Shown here: one piece after another, positions 42,793 to 51,422 of the stretch
Layout of the letters: every line of letters begins with the position of its first letter
Position numbering within the stretch: position 1 is the stretch's first letter
Origin: Microbacterium amylolyticum
GTDB taxonomy: Bacteria > Actinomycetota > Actinomycetes > Actinomycetales > Microbacteriaceae
Length of the DNA: 64,000 nucleotides
Assembly: GCF_011046975.1 (NCBI RefSeq)
Contig: NZ_CP049253.1
Span: forward strand, 1,178,001 to 1,242,000
Reading direction: 5' to 3'
Made by a program: the position numbers and the translations under genes
The notes under the pieces: model-generated
The model's database searches: none
What the model was told of the DNA's origin: nothing
The model's input: only the letters and a program-made list of their open reading frames with translations

Positions 42793-45700
42793 GAGGCTCA
42801 GTGTCGCTGTCGACACGAAAGGCGTCGTCGCGAATTCCAAGAATCGCGGCGATACGCTCGGCTACCGCGACGGGGTCGCTATAGAGATCGAAGGCGTGCA
42901 CGCGCACATAGTGCCAGCCGAGCCGGCGGAGCACCTCGGGGCGCAGACGCAGTGATTCTCGCAGCGACTCTCCCCGAGATTCCGGATCGTTCTCGACAAT
43001 CACCGCCTTGCCATTCGCCTGTGCGACAAGGGGCAACAGCCCGCGGTAGTCGATCTCGACGGCGACGCCCATGCGGCGCAGTTCGCGGGCAAGAACCCGC
43101 GTCAGCGGATCGGCGCGGTCTTCGCTTCGCGGTTCCTTTGTGCGCTCCTCATAGGAACGCAAAATGCCCATCAACAGCGCCGCGCCGTTGGAAAAACGGC
43201 CGTCGTCGATGTCGGGTGGGCGAACGCACGAAACGACAACCATCGACCGCCGTGCGCGCGTCATCCCGACGGTCAGCAGACGCTCGCCGTCGGGGCCGGA
43301 AAGATCACCCAACTCGCTGAGCACGCGTCCGTGGCGGGTTTTGCCGTATCCGAGGGAGAACACCACGCGATCGCGGCTCTCGGCCACCGATTCTTCGAGA
43401 GTCAGAACAGCCAGCGGTTCCGCGGTCTCCCGGGACACGAAGTCGGCCACATCGGAACGACCGGCGAAAGCAGCCGTGACCGCGGCGCGCACGCGATCGG
43501 CATGACGCCGGCTCGCGGTGACGACCATCAGCGATTCCTTCGGGCGGTTGACCGCGTGCTCGACAACGAGCGTCACAACGCGGGCGACCTCGGCATCGGG
43601 GCTTTCAACGGCCCCCGTTTCAGGATCGGGCGCGCCGCTGCCGTTGTCGACGAAGTCCACCGTGAGGCTGCCACGGCCGAGGTACGACCCTGCCCAGGGC
43701 AGCGACACAATTTCCCCGCCATAGAAGGCGTCGTTCACGAGGTGCGCGAGGTCTTCGCCTCCGGCGCGGTAGCTGCGGGTGAGCGTCTCGACGGGAAGCA
43801 GGTCGGAGAGCAACTCGAAAACACTGCGCTCATCGCTGGTGGGCGCGGGCTCATGCGTTCCGCGCGGCGCGGCCGCCGACACGTCGAAGGGCGTCGGACG
43901 CTGCGTCACGGGATCACCGAACGCAACGATCTGCTTCGCCCGGCGAATCGCGGGCGCGGCCTCGGCCAGGCTAATCGCAGCCGAGTCGACGAGCATCACC
44001 ACGTCGAACCGTTCGTTATCCGGCAGCATCGGCACCTCGTACGGCGAGGAGATCCACACCGGAGCAAGGGTGCGCATGAGAACCGGCGCGTCTGCCTGGA
44101 GCTGCGTGGGAGTGACTTCTCCGCGTGTCAGAGCACGGCGCAGGCGATCGGACTCGTCGGGCTCGTCGACAATACCGATCTTCCACTGCGCGGCAAGCTG
44201 CCATGCCAGAAGCGGGCCCGCGGCGGAGGCGTGTGCCTCATCGACCAACCGGAAGTCTTTTTCGAGGCGGTCGATAACGCTCGTGTTGGCGCCGAGCAGC
44301 GACCGGTCCGTCTGCAGCAGGTGCTCCAGAGCCGACTGCCACCAGGTGAACTCCAGCTCTTCGCCGACGAGCGCCTCGTCAACGTGGCGCACGCTGAGCT
44401 CCGTGAGCAACGGCGACAGGCCGAGGTCGTCGAGCTTCGCGCGCAGTTCGGCACGCTCAACGATGTTCTCGAAGACATCGGACTCGGCAGCAAGACCGGC
44501 CAGGGTTCGAATGAGGCGCTCGACGGGCAGCGATGCCATGCGTGTGCCGCGACCCAGCGATCGGTCGAGCTGATCCAGCTCGGACTCCACCTTCTGCCAT
44601 TCCACCTGCACATCGGCAAGGCCGAGCGGCACCTCGGGGGCGCTGACGCCCTCGACGAGCCGCTGCCACTGTGTGCGCTGGTGGTGAATTCGGGTGAGCG
44701 CCGCGTGCATATCCGTCACGTGCACACCGGGTCGCACAAGCTCACGGGAGAGACGCTTGAGGCGCCGACGCTGCGTTCCCGACATTCCCGCCGAGTCGCG
44801 GCGGGTGCCGAAAGCCTTGATCATGTCCGACAGCGGTCGTTCGAAGGCGATGGGCCGGAAGCGGTCAAGCGAATCGCGGATGCCGTGCAGAAGGCGAAGG
44901 TACTCGCCCAGCTCATCCAGGGTGCGGAACGGGCGCATACGCGTCTGCGAGATGAGCGCATAGCCGCGTTCCAGAAGCTCGGGGACGCTCGAACGGTGAA
45001 GCGTTCCGGCAAGCGCGTGCGCCGTGCGCGCCTCATCAGTGCTCTCGAAGCTCACGCCGTACCACGGCGAATCATCCGGGCCGACGCGGAACTCGCCCAG
45101 GCGCGCGGCCAGAGCAAGTGTTGCAGCCGCTTCCGAACGATCACCGGCGAGCTTTTCGAGCGCGCTCACACCGAGACGGGCCGTCGATGACGGCGGAACA
45201 GGAAGCGAAGCAAGGCGCGTGAGCTCACTCGTAACTTCCAAAACGGAGACTCCGAGACGATCACGCGTCGCGGTGAGCGCGTCGCGATAGTCGCGCAGAA
45301 CTGTGCGCAGGCGCACGAGTGCGTCGTCGACCTCCGACACGTTCGACTGTGTCGCGCGCTCGTTGCGTCCGATCGCGCGGATCAGATCGGCGCGTAGCGC
45401 GCTGGGGCTCACGGCCAGGCTCTCGAGGTGGATGCCGCGCAGGCGGTGCGCGACGCCGTCGAGCGTTGAGCGCCGGGCGCTGACGACGAGAACGCGACGC
45501 CCCGCGCGAACGAGCTGTCCGACGGCGTTGATCACCGTCTGCGTGCCGCCCGTTCCGGGAAGCGTATGAATGGCGATCGATTCTCCGGCCGTGATCCGCG
45601 CCAGAACAGCTTCTTGTTCGGCATCGGCGTCGAGCAGGAGGGTATCGGACGCGGGGGCGCGATCATCGGGACTGGTCTGTGTTGCCGCACGGCGCGGCGC

Positions 45701-46510
45701 TTTGATCGCGCGCACCGCATCGTCATCGCCAGACAGGGCATCGAGAACGGGGTGGTCGAGGTTCGTCAGATCACGACGGACCGGCCCGGCAACATCCGCG
45801 AATGTCGACACGAGCAGGCGCGGCTTCACAGAAAATGAATCGACGTGCGCCGTGAGCGCACGCAGGCGATCGATCACCGGCTGCGGCTGAAACAGCCCGT
45901 CTTGGTACGCGAGCGAGGCGAGCGAAGCGCCGTCGAGCTCGATGCCGAATTGCTCGCGCATGGCCCGCACCAGCGCGGGGTTGACCGAGAAGTGGCCACG
46001 GAGCTTCAGCTCGAAGTCGGCGTGGTGACGGCGCAGGGCGAGCGGGCGCAGAAGAACAGGAGCCGTGAAGATCTCTTCGTCGAGCTGCCACGATGCCAGG
46101 CCAACGGCGAGACGAACAGCGTCGATTCCCCGCGCCGTCCGCAGTTCAACATTCTTCGCAGCGATGCGCTCCGCCGCCAGCCGCGACCCGCGCAGCGCGA
46201 CCTCGTCGCGGAAGAGGTTGGACAGCAGGGTCGAACGGCCCGTGATGAACTGCGGCAGACTGCCGGGGTGGGCGGTCGTGATCTCGATGAACGAGCCGGA
46301 GGCCTCGCGGTAGTGCAGAAGAGTGGATGCGCCACCGAGCTCAGCGGCAGCGGCGCGCAGGCGATCGTGTGCGGAGCCGAAGGCATGCTCGGTGCCGACA
46401 TCGGCCGACTGCAGTTCCGCAGAGCTCACGCCCTTCCCCGCCTCTGACTGAGCGGCTCCCGTGAGGGCCGCTGTTCCATTGATACGCCACACACGCGCAA
46501 GGCTACGCAT
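42785..46510 (-). CDS. Large SF1-helicase-like protein with degenerate Walker motifs
   Basis: 1241 aa. The overall plan is an N-terminal domain (1-300), a helicase-like core and a C-terminal VSR/DUF559-like domain (LLPLVAQANGKAVIVENDPE then LGWHYVRVHAFDLYSDP). The Walker A position (about 318-327) reads TLPGTGGTQT: the invariant Lys is Gly. The Walker B position (about 838-846) reads VMLVDSAAIS, with Ser for Glu. The late motifs GYGKTRHGRVL and VGMTRARRSMVVV are kept. ATP hydrolysis is probably lost, while nucleic acid binding may remain. Could be a regulatory or structural paralogue. Confidence 0.8.
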   Translation of the reverse strand: MRSLARVWRINGTAALTGAAQSEAGKGVSSAELQSADVGTEHAFGSAHDRLRAAAAELGGASTLLHYREASGSFIEITTAHPGSLPQFITGRSTLLSNLFRDEVALRGSRLAAERIAAKNVELRTARGIDAVRLAVGLASWQLDEEIFTAPVLLRPLALRRHHADFELKLRGHFSVNPALVRAMREQFGIELDGASLASLAYQDGLFQPQPVIDRLRALTAHVDSFSVKPRLLVSTFADVAGPVRRDLTNLDHPVLDALSGDDDAVRAIKAPRRAATQTSPDDRAPASDTLLLDADAEQEAVLARITAGESIAIHTLPGTGGTQTVINAVGQLVRAGRRVLVVSARRSTLDGVAHRLRGIHLESLAVSPSALRADLIRAIGRNERATQSNVSEVDDALVRLRTVLRDYRDALTATRDRLGVSVLEVTSELTRLASLPVPPSSTARLGVSALEKLAGDRSEAAATLALAARLGEFRVGPDDSPWYGVSFESTDEARTAHALAGTLHRSSVPELLERGYALISQTRMRPFRTLDELGEYLRLLHGIRDSLDRFRPIAFERPLSDMIKAFGTRRDSAGMSGTQRRRLKRLSRELVRPGVHVTDMHAALTRIHHQRTQWQRLVEGVSAPEVPLGLADVQVEWQKVESELDQLDRSLGRGTRMASLPVERLIRTLAGLAAESDVFENIVERAELRAKLDDLGLSPLLTELSVRHVDEALVGEELEFTWWQSALEHLLQTDRSLLGANTSVIDRLEKDFRLVDEAHASAAGPLLAWQLAAQWKIGIVDEPDESDRLRRALTRGEVTPTQLQADAPVLMRTLAPVWISSPYEVPMLPDNERFDVVMLVDSAAISLAEAAPAIRRAKQIVAFGDPVTQRPTPFDVSAAAPRGTHEPAPTSDERSVFELLSDLLPVETLTRSYRAGGEDLAHLVNDAFYGGEIVSLPWAGSYLGRGSLTVDFVDNGSGAPDPETGAVESPDAEVARVVTLVVEHAVNRPKESLMVVTASRRHADRVRAAVTAAFAGRSDVADFVSRETAEPLAVLTLEESVAESRDRVVFSLGYGKTRHGRVLSELGDLSGPDGERLLTVGMTRARRSMVVVSCVRPPDIDDGRFSNGAALLMGILRSYEERTKEPRSEDRADPLTRVLARELRRMGVAVEIDYRGLLPLVAQANGKAVIVENDPESRGESLRESLRLRPEVLRRLGWHYVRVHAFDLYSDPVAVAERIAAILGIRDDAFRVDSDTEPLV

Positions 46511-46665
46511 CTCGTGTCGTGATTCCGGGCCGGATCGCCGTGGTAGGCGGGAAAAACCCGGCAGATTGCTACGTCAAGGCATTCACAGCACGCCATCCCC
46601 GCGCTCTCTCCCCGTTGCGCCCGCTGTCACCGTCACACGTCGGGGGTCCGCGCGAAGATGAAGAC

Positions 46666-47298
46666 ATGACCGATTCGACGACGCTGACCCCCGGTCTCGT
46701 GCGCGGACCCGACGGGCTCGTCCGCCCCGCCTGGGCCGAACAGAGCGACCTCCTGCGCAACTACTACGACCACGAATGGGGCCGCCCCGTTCGCGACGAA
46801 ACGGGCGTTTTCGAGCGTCTCAGCCTCGAGGTTTTTCAGTCCGGGCTCTCATGGGCAACCGTTCTCAAAAAGCGACCGGCGTTCCGGGCGGCGTTCGCGG
46901 GCTTTGACCCCGATCGCGTTGCCGCATTCGATAACGCCGATGTGGAACGCCTTCTGGCGGACGCCGCCATCATCCGCAATCGCGCGAAGATCCTCGCCAC
47001 AATCGACAACGCCAAAGCGACCGTCGCGCTGCGTGAAACGGGCGTCGATCTCGCCGCCTTCGTGTGGGCACAGAAGCCTGATGTCTCGCCCGTCCCTCTG
47101 ACGGCCGCCGATGTGCCCACGACAACACACGAGTCGGTCGCTCTGGCGAAGGCGCTGAAGGCCGCCGGCTTCCGCTGGGTGGGCCCCACAACGATATTCG
47201 CTCTCATGGAGGCGATCGGTCTCGTCAACACCCATATCGTGGGCAGCCACAGACGGCCAGACACCGGCGAAGGTGGTGCCGCGAGCTCCCTGCCATGA
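46666..47298 (+). CDS. tag: DNA-3-methyladenine glycosylase I
   Basis: 210 aa from ATG 46666. Removes 3-methyladenine from DNA. YYDHEWGRPVRDE (about 27-39), LSLEVFQSGLSWATVLKKR (about 46-64) with the catalytic-pocket Glu, and FRWVGPTTIFALMEAIGLVNTH are characteristic. The zinc-binding Cys near the N-terminus of E. coli Tag is not present (VRPAWAEQ) and the distal Cys is Ser (VGSHRR), so this is a zinc-less form. Confidence 0.93.
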   Translation: MTDSTTLTPGLVRGPDGLVRPAWAEQSDLLRNYYDHEWGRPVRDETGVFERLSLEVFQSGLSWATVLKKRPAFRAAFAGFDPDRVAAFDNADVERLLADAAIIRNRAKILATIDNAKATVALRETGVDLAAFVWAQKPDVSPVPLTAADVPTTTHESVALAKALKAAGFRWVGPTTIFALMEAIGLVNTHIVGSHRRPDTGEGGAASSLP

Positions 47299-47316
47299 CG
47301 TGGAAAGATAACCTCC

Positions 47317-48216
47317 ATGCATCTCGGCTCAGTGGCGGTTCTCGGCAGCGCCAACATGGATCTCGTCACACAGCAACCCCGTCTCCCCCTCCCCGGTGAG
47401 ACGATCGCGGGTTCCACCTTCACGACCGGCCCGGGTGGCAAGGGCCTCAACCAAGCCGTAGCCGCCCGTCGCGCCGGAGTCGAGGTTACCTTCATCGGAG
47501 CCGTCGGATCAGACGGCTTCGGTAGCGAACTCCGTAGCTTCCTGGATCACGAAGGCGTCGGCACCGACACTCTTCGCACGATCGAAGGACCAACGGGCAT
47601 CGCGATCGTGAGCGTCGTCGACGGCGGAGAGAACAGCATCGTCATCGTCGCCGGAGCGAACGGTGCTGACGATATCTCTGCGGCTGATGAGGCCGGAATC
47701 CGCTCGTCGAGCCTTCTCGTGGCACAGCTCGAGCGCCCCCTGACGCTGATCGAGAAGGCCTTCGCCCTGGCGAAGGATGGCGGCGCAACAACGGTGCTCA
47801 CCCCTGCGCCCGTCGACGCCGATGCCGTGCGCCTGCTGCCGTTCACGGACATCCTCGTCCCCAACGAAACCGAAGCGATTGAGCTGTCGGGCGAGGGAGA
47901 CGCCCAGTCAGCGGCACGCGCTCTCAGCCGCCAGGTGGGCATTGTTGTAACGACCCTTGGCGCCAAGGGTGCCATCGTCGCCACGGGCGGCGAGATCGTT
48001 GCCACCGTCGCCGCTCACCCCGCAGACGCCGTCGACACAACGGGCGCCGGAGATACCTTCGTCGGCGCGATGGTTGCGGCGCTCGCCCGCGGCGATGAGC
48101 TCAGTGCCGCTCTCGCCGCGGCGTCAGCGGCAGGCGCCATCGCCGTCACCCGGTTCGGTGCGGCCCCCGCCGCCCCCACGCGCGAGGAGATCGACGCTTT
48201 TCTCGCGGAGGCCTAA
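47317..48216 (+). CDS. rbsK: PfkB-family ribokinase
   Basis: 299 aa. GSANMDLV (about 10-17), the substrate-binding PGGKGLNQAVAARRAG (about 40-55), and the ATP/anion-hole signature DTTGAGDTFVGAMVAAL (about 235-251) with catalytic Asp. Phosphorylates ribose or a related sugar. Its last codons, PTREEIDAFLAEA, are duplicated 3.2 kb downstream as PTRDEIDAFLASH, so the present 3' end was probably supplied by an inserted element. Confidence 0.93.
   Translation: MHLGSVAVLGSANMDLVTQQPRLPLPGETIAGSTFTTGPGGKGLNQAVAARRAGVEVTFIGAVGSDGFGSELRSFLDHEGVGTDTLRTIEGPTGIAIVSVVDGGENSIVIVAGANGADDISAADEAGIRSSSLLVAQLERPLTLIEKAFALAKDGGATTVLTPAPVDADAVRLLPFTDILVPNETEAIELSGEGDAQSAARALSRQVGIVVTTLGAKGAIVATGGEIVATVAAHPADAVDTTGAGDTFVGAMVAALARGDELSAALAAASAAGAIAVTRFGAAPAAPTREEIDAFLAEA
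48173..48207 (+). repeat. Left copy of the rbsK 3'-end direct repeat
   Basis: 35 bp matching 51377-51411 at 33 positions, including an identical 21-bp core that begins GAGATCGACGC. Lies inside the final codons of rbsK. Confidence 0.85.
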
Positions 48217-48264
48217 CAAACTCCGTCTCTCCATCAGCTTGGATGAGAGCGATGCGCAGATCCC

Positions 48265-48498
48265 CTACCCGGCCGCAGACGTCATCGGCCCCTGGGCGCG
48301 CAAACGAATGCGCTGTAGGTACTCGTCGCGGGTAATCACACCACGTTTGAGATTAAGGAGATCTACAACGTCAGCGCGGTTGGGTTCCCAACCGGAGAGG
48401 TACTGCGATGCGAAAGCCTGACGGAACACGTCTCGGCGTGCTTCGTCGAGATCGACGAAGGGATCCGGCCATAGCGTCACCACATCATATCTGCCCAC
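48265..48498 (-). CDS. Orphan VbhA-like antitoxin domain protein
   Basis: 77 aa from GTG 48498. Residues 24-65 (VFRQAFASQYLSGWEP, then RADVVDLLNLKRGVITRDEY) fit the three-helix VbhA/antitoxin pattern, in which a helix inhibits a Fic AMPylase and which usually follows 'A-x-A-S-x-x-x-E-G-x-x-P'. The inhibitory Ser/Thr-x-x-x-Glu-Gly motif appears as SQYLSGW, so the key Glu is not conserved. No Fic gene adjoins it. Assignment is tentative. Confidence 0.5.
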   Translation of the reverse strand: MGRYDVVTLWPDPFVDLDEARRDVFRQAFASQYLSGWEPNRADVVDLLNLKRGVITRDEYLQRIRLRAQGPMTSAAG

Positions 48499-48539
48499 TG
48501 CGACCGCCCCGTTACTTTCTTCGTGACCCGTTCAGCGGC

Positions 48540-48761
48540 ATGCTGGACGGTGACAGCCAGCCGGGCTCGGCATGACTACTGCCCCCCTGTCGAAACCATG
48601 ATCTGGGGGGGGTGTTGCCACCGAGCCCGGTCGGGCAGTGCGTGATCGCTGATAGGGGCTGGACCCGAACCCCTGGTTCGAGGCCGACCGTAACGTGGAT
48701 GCCGAGACACACTCCCCACCGCTGGCTGCCAAAACACCGCCAGCACGAACGGGAGGACAAC
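48540..48761 (+). ncRNA. Candidate IS110 bridge RNA in the left end
   Basis: About 220 nt of non-coding DNA precedes the recombinase start. It can fold: a 10-bp stem CCGGGCTCGG (48560-48569) / CCGAGCCCGG (48621-48630) encloses a large loop with facing C-run and G-run, followed by a second hairpin AGGGGCTGG..CCCCT (about 48654-48674). In IS110-group elements the left end encodes the bridge RNA whose loops pair with target and donor DNA. Exact ends are not defined. Confidence 0.4.
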
Positions 48762-49982
48762 GTGGTCACCCTCAATAACAACCCACCCGAGATCGAGGTG
48801 TTCATCGGCCTCGACGTCGGCAAAGGCGAACACCACGCCGTCGCCCTCGACCCAGGCGGCAAACACCTCCTCGACCGGGCCCTACCCAACGACGAGGGAA
48901 AACTCCGCGCCCTCCTCGCCGAACTCGGCAACCCGACACGGATCCTGCTCGTCGTCGACCAGCCCGCGACGATCGGCGCGCTTCCCGTCGCCGTCGCCCA
49001 GGCCGCCGGCACGCACGTCGCCTACCTCCCCGGCCTCGCGATGCGCCGCATCGCCGACCTCCACCCCGGAGAAGCGAAGACCGACGCGCGTGACGCGAGG
49101 ATCATCGCCAACGCGGCCCGCACCATGCCCCACGCTCTCCGCTCGATCCAGATCGCCGACGAACAAGTCGCGGAACTGGCCATGCTCTGCGGATTCGACG
49201 AAGACCTCGCCGGACAGATCACCCAGTTCACAAACCGCATCCGCGGCCTCCTCACCCAGATCCACCCCGCGCTCGAGCGCGTCCTCGGACCGAGGCTGGA
49301 TCACCCCGCGATCCTCGACGCCCTCGAGCACTACGCTTCCCCGGCAGGCTTCCGAGCAGCCGGAGAGAAGCGCATCGCGAACCGGCTCATCAAGCGCGCC
49401 CCGCGCAAGGGGCGAGTTTGGGCTGCGGAGATCATCGCTGCGCTCGACGCGCAGACCGTGACCGTTACCGGCACGAACGCCGCCACGCTCGTCCTCCCGA
49501 AGCTCGACGCACAACTCACCGCGTTCCGGGATCAGCGCGACGAGGTCGCGGCCGAGGTCGAGCGCCTCGTTGAAATTCACCCTCTTTCTCCGGTCCTGAC
49601 GAGCATGCCGGGAGTCGGCGTCAGGACCGCGGCGAGGCTCCTCACCGAGGTCACCACGAAACACTTCCCAACCGCAGGACACCTCGCTTCCTACGCCGGC
49701 CTCGCCCCGGTCACGCGGCGCTCCGGTTCGTCAATCCGGGGCGAGCACCCCTCCAGACGCGGAAACAAGATCCTGAAACGGACCATGTTCCTCTCCGCCT
49801 TCGCCGCGCTCAGAGACCCGGTTTCACGCGGTTACTACGACCGCAAGATCGCGCAGGGCAAGCGCCACAACCAGGCCCTCATCGCTCTCGCACGCCGTCG
49901 CTCGGATGTCCTGTTCGCGATGCTCCGCGACGGGACTATCTACCAAGCTCCCGCGTGGTCAGATCAAGCCCTCACGGCTTGA
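48762..49982 (+). CDS. IS110-family transposase (recombinase)
   Basis: 406 aa from GTG 48762, which has GGGAGG 6 nt upstream. N-terminal RuvC-like DEDD domain: EVFIGLDVGKGEHHAVAL (first Asp, about 11-28), a Glu near ILLVVDQPATIG and Asp in GEAKTDARDARIIA. The C-terminal Tnp_IS116/IS110/IS902 domain has LTSMPGVGVRTAARLLTE and LASYAGLAPVTRRSGSS with the conserved catalytic Ser (RSGSSIRGEHPSRRGNKILK). Frame intact, so probably active. Confidence 0.94.
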   Translation: MVTLNNNPPEIEVFIGLDVGKGEHHAVALDPGGKHLLDRALPNDEGKLRALLAELGNPTRILLVVDQPATIGALPVAVAQAAGTHVAYLPGLAMRRIADLHPGEAKTDARDARIIANAARTMPHALRSIQIADEQVAELAMLCGFDEDLAGQITQFTNRIRGLLTQIHPALERVLGPRLDHPAILDALEHYASPAGFRAAGEKRIANRLIKRAPRKGRVWAAEIIAALDAQTVTVTGTNAATLVLPKLDAQLTAFRDQRDEVAAEVERLVEIHPLSPVLTSMPGVGVRTAARLLTEVTTKHFPTAGHLASYAGLAPVTRRSGSSIRGEHPSRRGNKILKRTMFLSAFAALRDPVSRGYYDRKIAQGKRHNQALIALARRRSDVLFAMLRDGTIYQAPAWSDQALTA

Positions 49983-50093
49983 CAAACCACATAGGGGCCC
50001 CTGTGAAGAAGTCAATCACGCAGACCGCATTCACACGGGACAAGACAGATGTCGGAGCTCTCGGACGTTGCGAGGAAGTGACCTAGCCTAAGG

Positions 50094-50684
50094 TCAAATC
50101 GTGAAATTGTCGGTGAGCGTAGGAATGGTGCACCATCCACCCCAGGCCAGCGTGACGGTCCCAGAGAACGAAGCCGAGTGCCACCCCAGAGACCCCGCCC
50201 CAACGTACCGAGAGCCCGAGTCGTAGTTGGAGCTCCACATCACGGAACTGTCGCCCCATCCGATGCCAAGGGACGTCCCGACAGCGAGGTTTCGGTAAGC
50301 CACAACACCATTGCTGGAGCTGAATCCATATGAGACATACATTCGACCACGGATGCCGTTATTGAATCCGTAGATCCAGGCTGATCCACATCTGTACGTC
50401 TGCACTGCTTGCGTAGTCACTCCGTCCTCACCAAGAGTCGGACAGTAACCATGCTCCTGGGCGTACTCGAGAACATTGCCGGTGAACTCATCGCATGCGA
50501 GCACTGCCTCGACAGAGACCGCCCCCTCAGGGATGTCGTTCGTGCCCTCGGCGACCACAAAGGCCGATGACGGTGCTGCTTCATCTGACTCAACGGCGAA
50601 CGCTGCAGGCGGCCCCAACAGCATCCCGCAAATAGCTGAAAACGTCGCAACAATAACGAGTGAAGTTCTGGCCTTCTTGATCAT
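50094..50684 (-). CDS. Secreted protein of unknown function
   Basis: 196 aa from ATG 50684 with GTGGGAGA as ribosome site. A clear Sec signal: MIKKARTSLVIVATF, hydrophobic core to LLGPPAAFA with cleavage near residue 30. The mature protein has four Cys (ACDEF, HGYCP, YRCGS, GWCTI) and a Gly/Ser/Tyr-rich beta-type C-terminus (RMYVSYGFSSSNG, SSNYDSGSRYVGAG). It has some look of a secreted antimicrobial or cell-surface protein, but I recognise no family. Confidence 0.7.
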   Translation of the reverse strand: MIKKARTSLVIVATFSAICGMLLGPPAAFAVESDEAAPSSAFVVAEGTNDIPEGAVSVEAVLACDEFTGNVLEYAQEHGYCPTLGEDGVTTQAVQTYRCGSAWIYGFNNGIRGRMYVSYGFSSSNGVVAYRNLAVGTSLGIGWGDSSVMWSSNYDSGSRYVGAGSLGWHSASFSGTVTLAWGGWCTIPTLTDNFTI

Positions 50685-50808
50685 GGTCTCCCACCATTCT
50701 GCGGACCTCGCCCACCTCGGGATCAGAATGATGCAATAGATGGTTGAACACAAGTACCAAATGTGAATTCCCGGTTGCCCATTCTCATCGCATCGCTACA
50801 GTAGATCC

Positions 50809-51375
50809 ATGGCCATACGGAGGGCATCTTTCCCCAGAGCCCGCGGGCTCGCTGGTGCCCTGTGGGTTCTGCAGAGCGGCGGGTACGTGACGAGAGCCGG
50901 AATGCTCGAGGATGGGCCAACGAGCGAGGGGGGCATGTCTCAAGAGCTTGAATCACAAGCGCTCCTTTGGGCCAGCAGACTCGGCGCTTCGCAGGCAACC
51001 GGACTCGTGTGTCTCGATATCGATGCGCCCGAACTGGCGGATCTGCCAACCCTGCGAACGTATCTCTCCGACCGCTGGCGTGAGGTGAGCTCATGGCTCG
51101 ACTCGGTCTTCCCTGAGGATGAGGGCAGGGAATCTCTTCCCCTCCTGATGGAGAACCTTCGTTCGCTGAAGCGACAGAGAGGTTACAACGCGCCATCCGA
51201 GACGTTCCTCGTCATACCGACACGAGAGATGCGAGGTTTCCGAATCGGGCCTACGGACTTCGTTCTCACTCGGGATCTCGTGAACACGCGAGATGCGTTC
51301 AGCAAGTGGGCCAAGCGTCGACACCACATGACAGAGGAGTCGATCTCATCTGTCCTCAGCCGAGCGGCCCGGTAA
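50809..51375 (+). CDS. Island hypothetical protein
   Basis: 188 aa from ATG 50809. Soluble, no signal peptide or membrane segment. Visible parts: ESQALLWASRLGASQATGL, then a helical region with LSDRWREVSSWLDSVF and LMENLRSLKRQRG, and a terminal basic stretch FSKWAKRRHHMTEE. No recognised family. It is divergent from the secreted protein with 124 nt between, so the two may share control (for example product and immunity), which is conjecture. Confidence 0.6.
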   Translation: MAIRRASFPRARGLAGALWVLQSGGYVTRAGMLEDGPTSEGGMSQELESQALLWASRLGASQATGLVCLDIDAPELADLPTLRTYLSDRWREVSSWLDSVFPEDEGRESLPLLMENLRSLKRQRGYNAPSETFLVIPTREMRGFRIGPTDFVLTRDLVNTRDAFSKWAKRRHHMTEESISSVLSRAAR

Positions 51376-51376
51376 C

Positions 51377-51411
51377 CCCCCACACGCGACGAGATCGACG
51401 CTTTTCTCGCG
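51377..51411 (+). repeat. Right copy of the rbsK 3'-end direct repeat
   Basis: In frame it encodes PTRDEIDAFLA and then SH-stop (TAG at 51418-51420), closely matching the ribokinase end. This looks like the displaced original 3' end of rbsK. Confidence 0.8.
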
Positions 51412-51422
51412 TCACACTAGCC

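Larger units (their letters stand above)
48540..50010 (+). mobile_element. IS110-family insertion sequence (ends approximate)
   Basis: Long structured left non-coding part, a 406-aa DEDD recombinase and a short right end. IS110 elements lack terminal inverted repeats and target duplications, so the borders given are estimates: left near the VbhA-like start, right just after the recombinase stop (49983-50010, AAACCACATAGGGGCCCC). Confidence 0.65.
48208..51411. mobile_element. 3.2-kb island inserted at the 3' end of rbsK
   Basis: The interval between the two rbsK-tail repeats holds a VbhA-like gene, an IS110 element, a secreted-protein gene and an orphan gene. Outside it, ribokinase and Cds1 look like ordinary neighbours. 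Codon choice in the two right-hand genes is less GC-biased than in flanking genes. No tyrosine or serine integrase is present, so the integrating enzyme was supplied in trans or lost, or the IS110 recombinase acted. Confidence 0.65.

Noticed and set aside
43331..45190. A 619-codon open frame opposite the large helicase-like gene
   Set aside because: It is the antisense shadow of a GC-rich gene; its translation is His/Arg/Gly-rich without domain pattern.
46519..46665. An N-terminal extension of Tag starting at 46519
   Set aside because: The extension is Arg/Pro-rich and not Tag-like; ATG 46666 starts just before the conserved region.
50809..51375. Integrase of the rbsK island
   Set aside because: No tyrosine-recombinase R..HxR..Y or serine-recombinase pattern is present in this gene.
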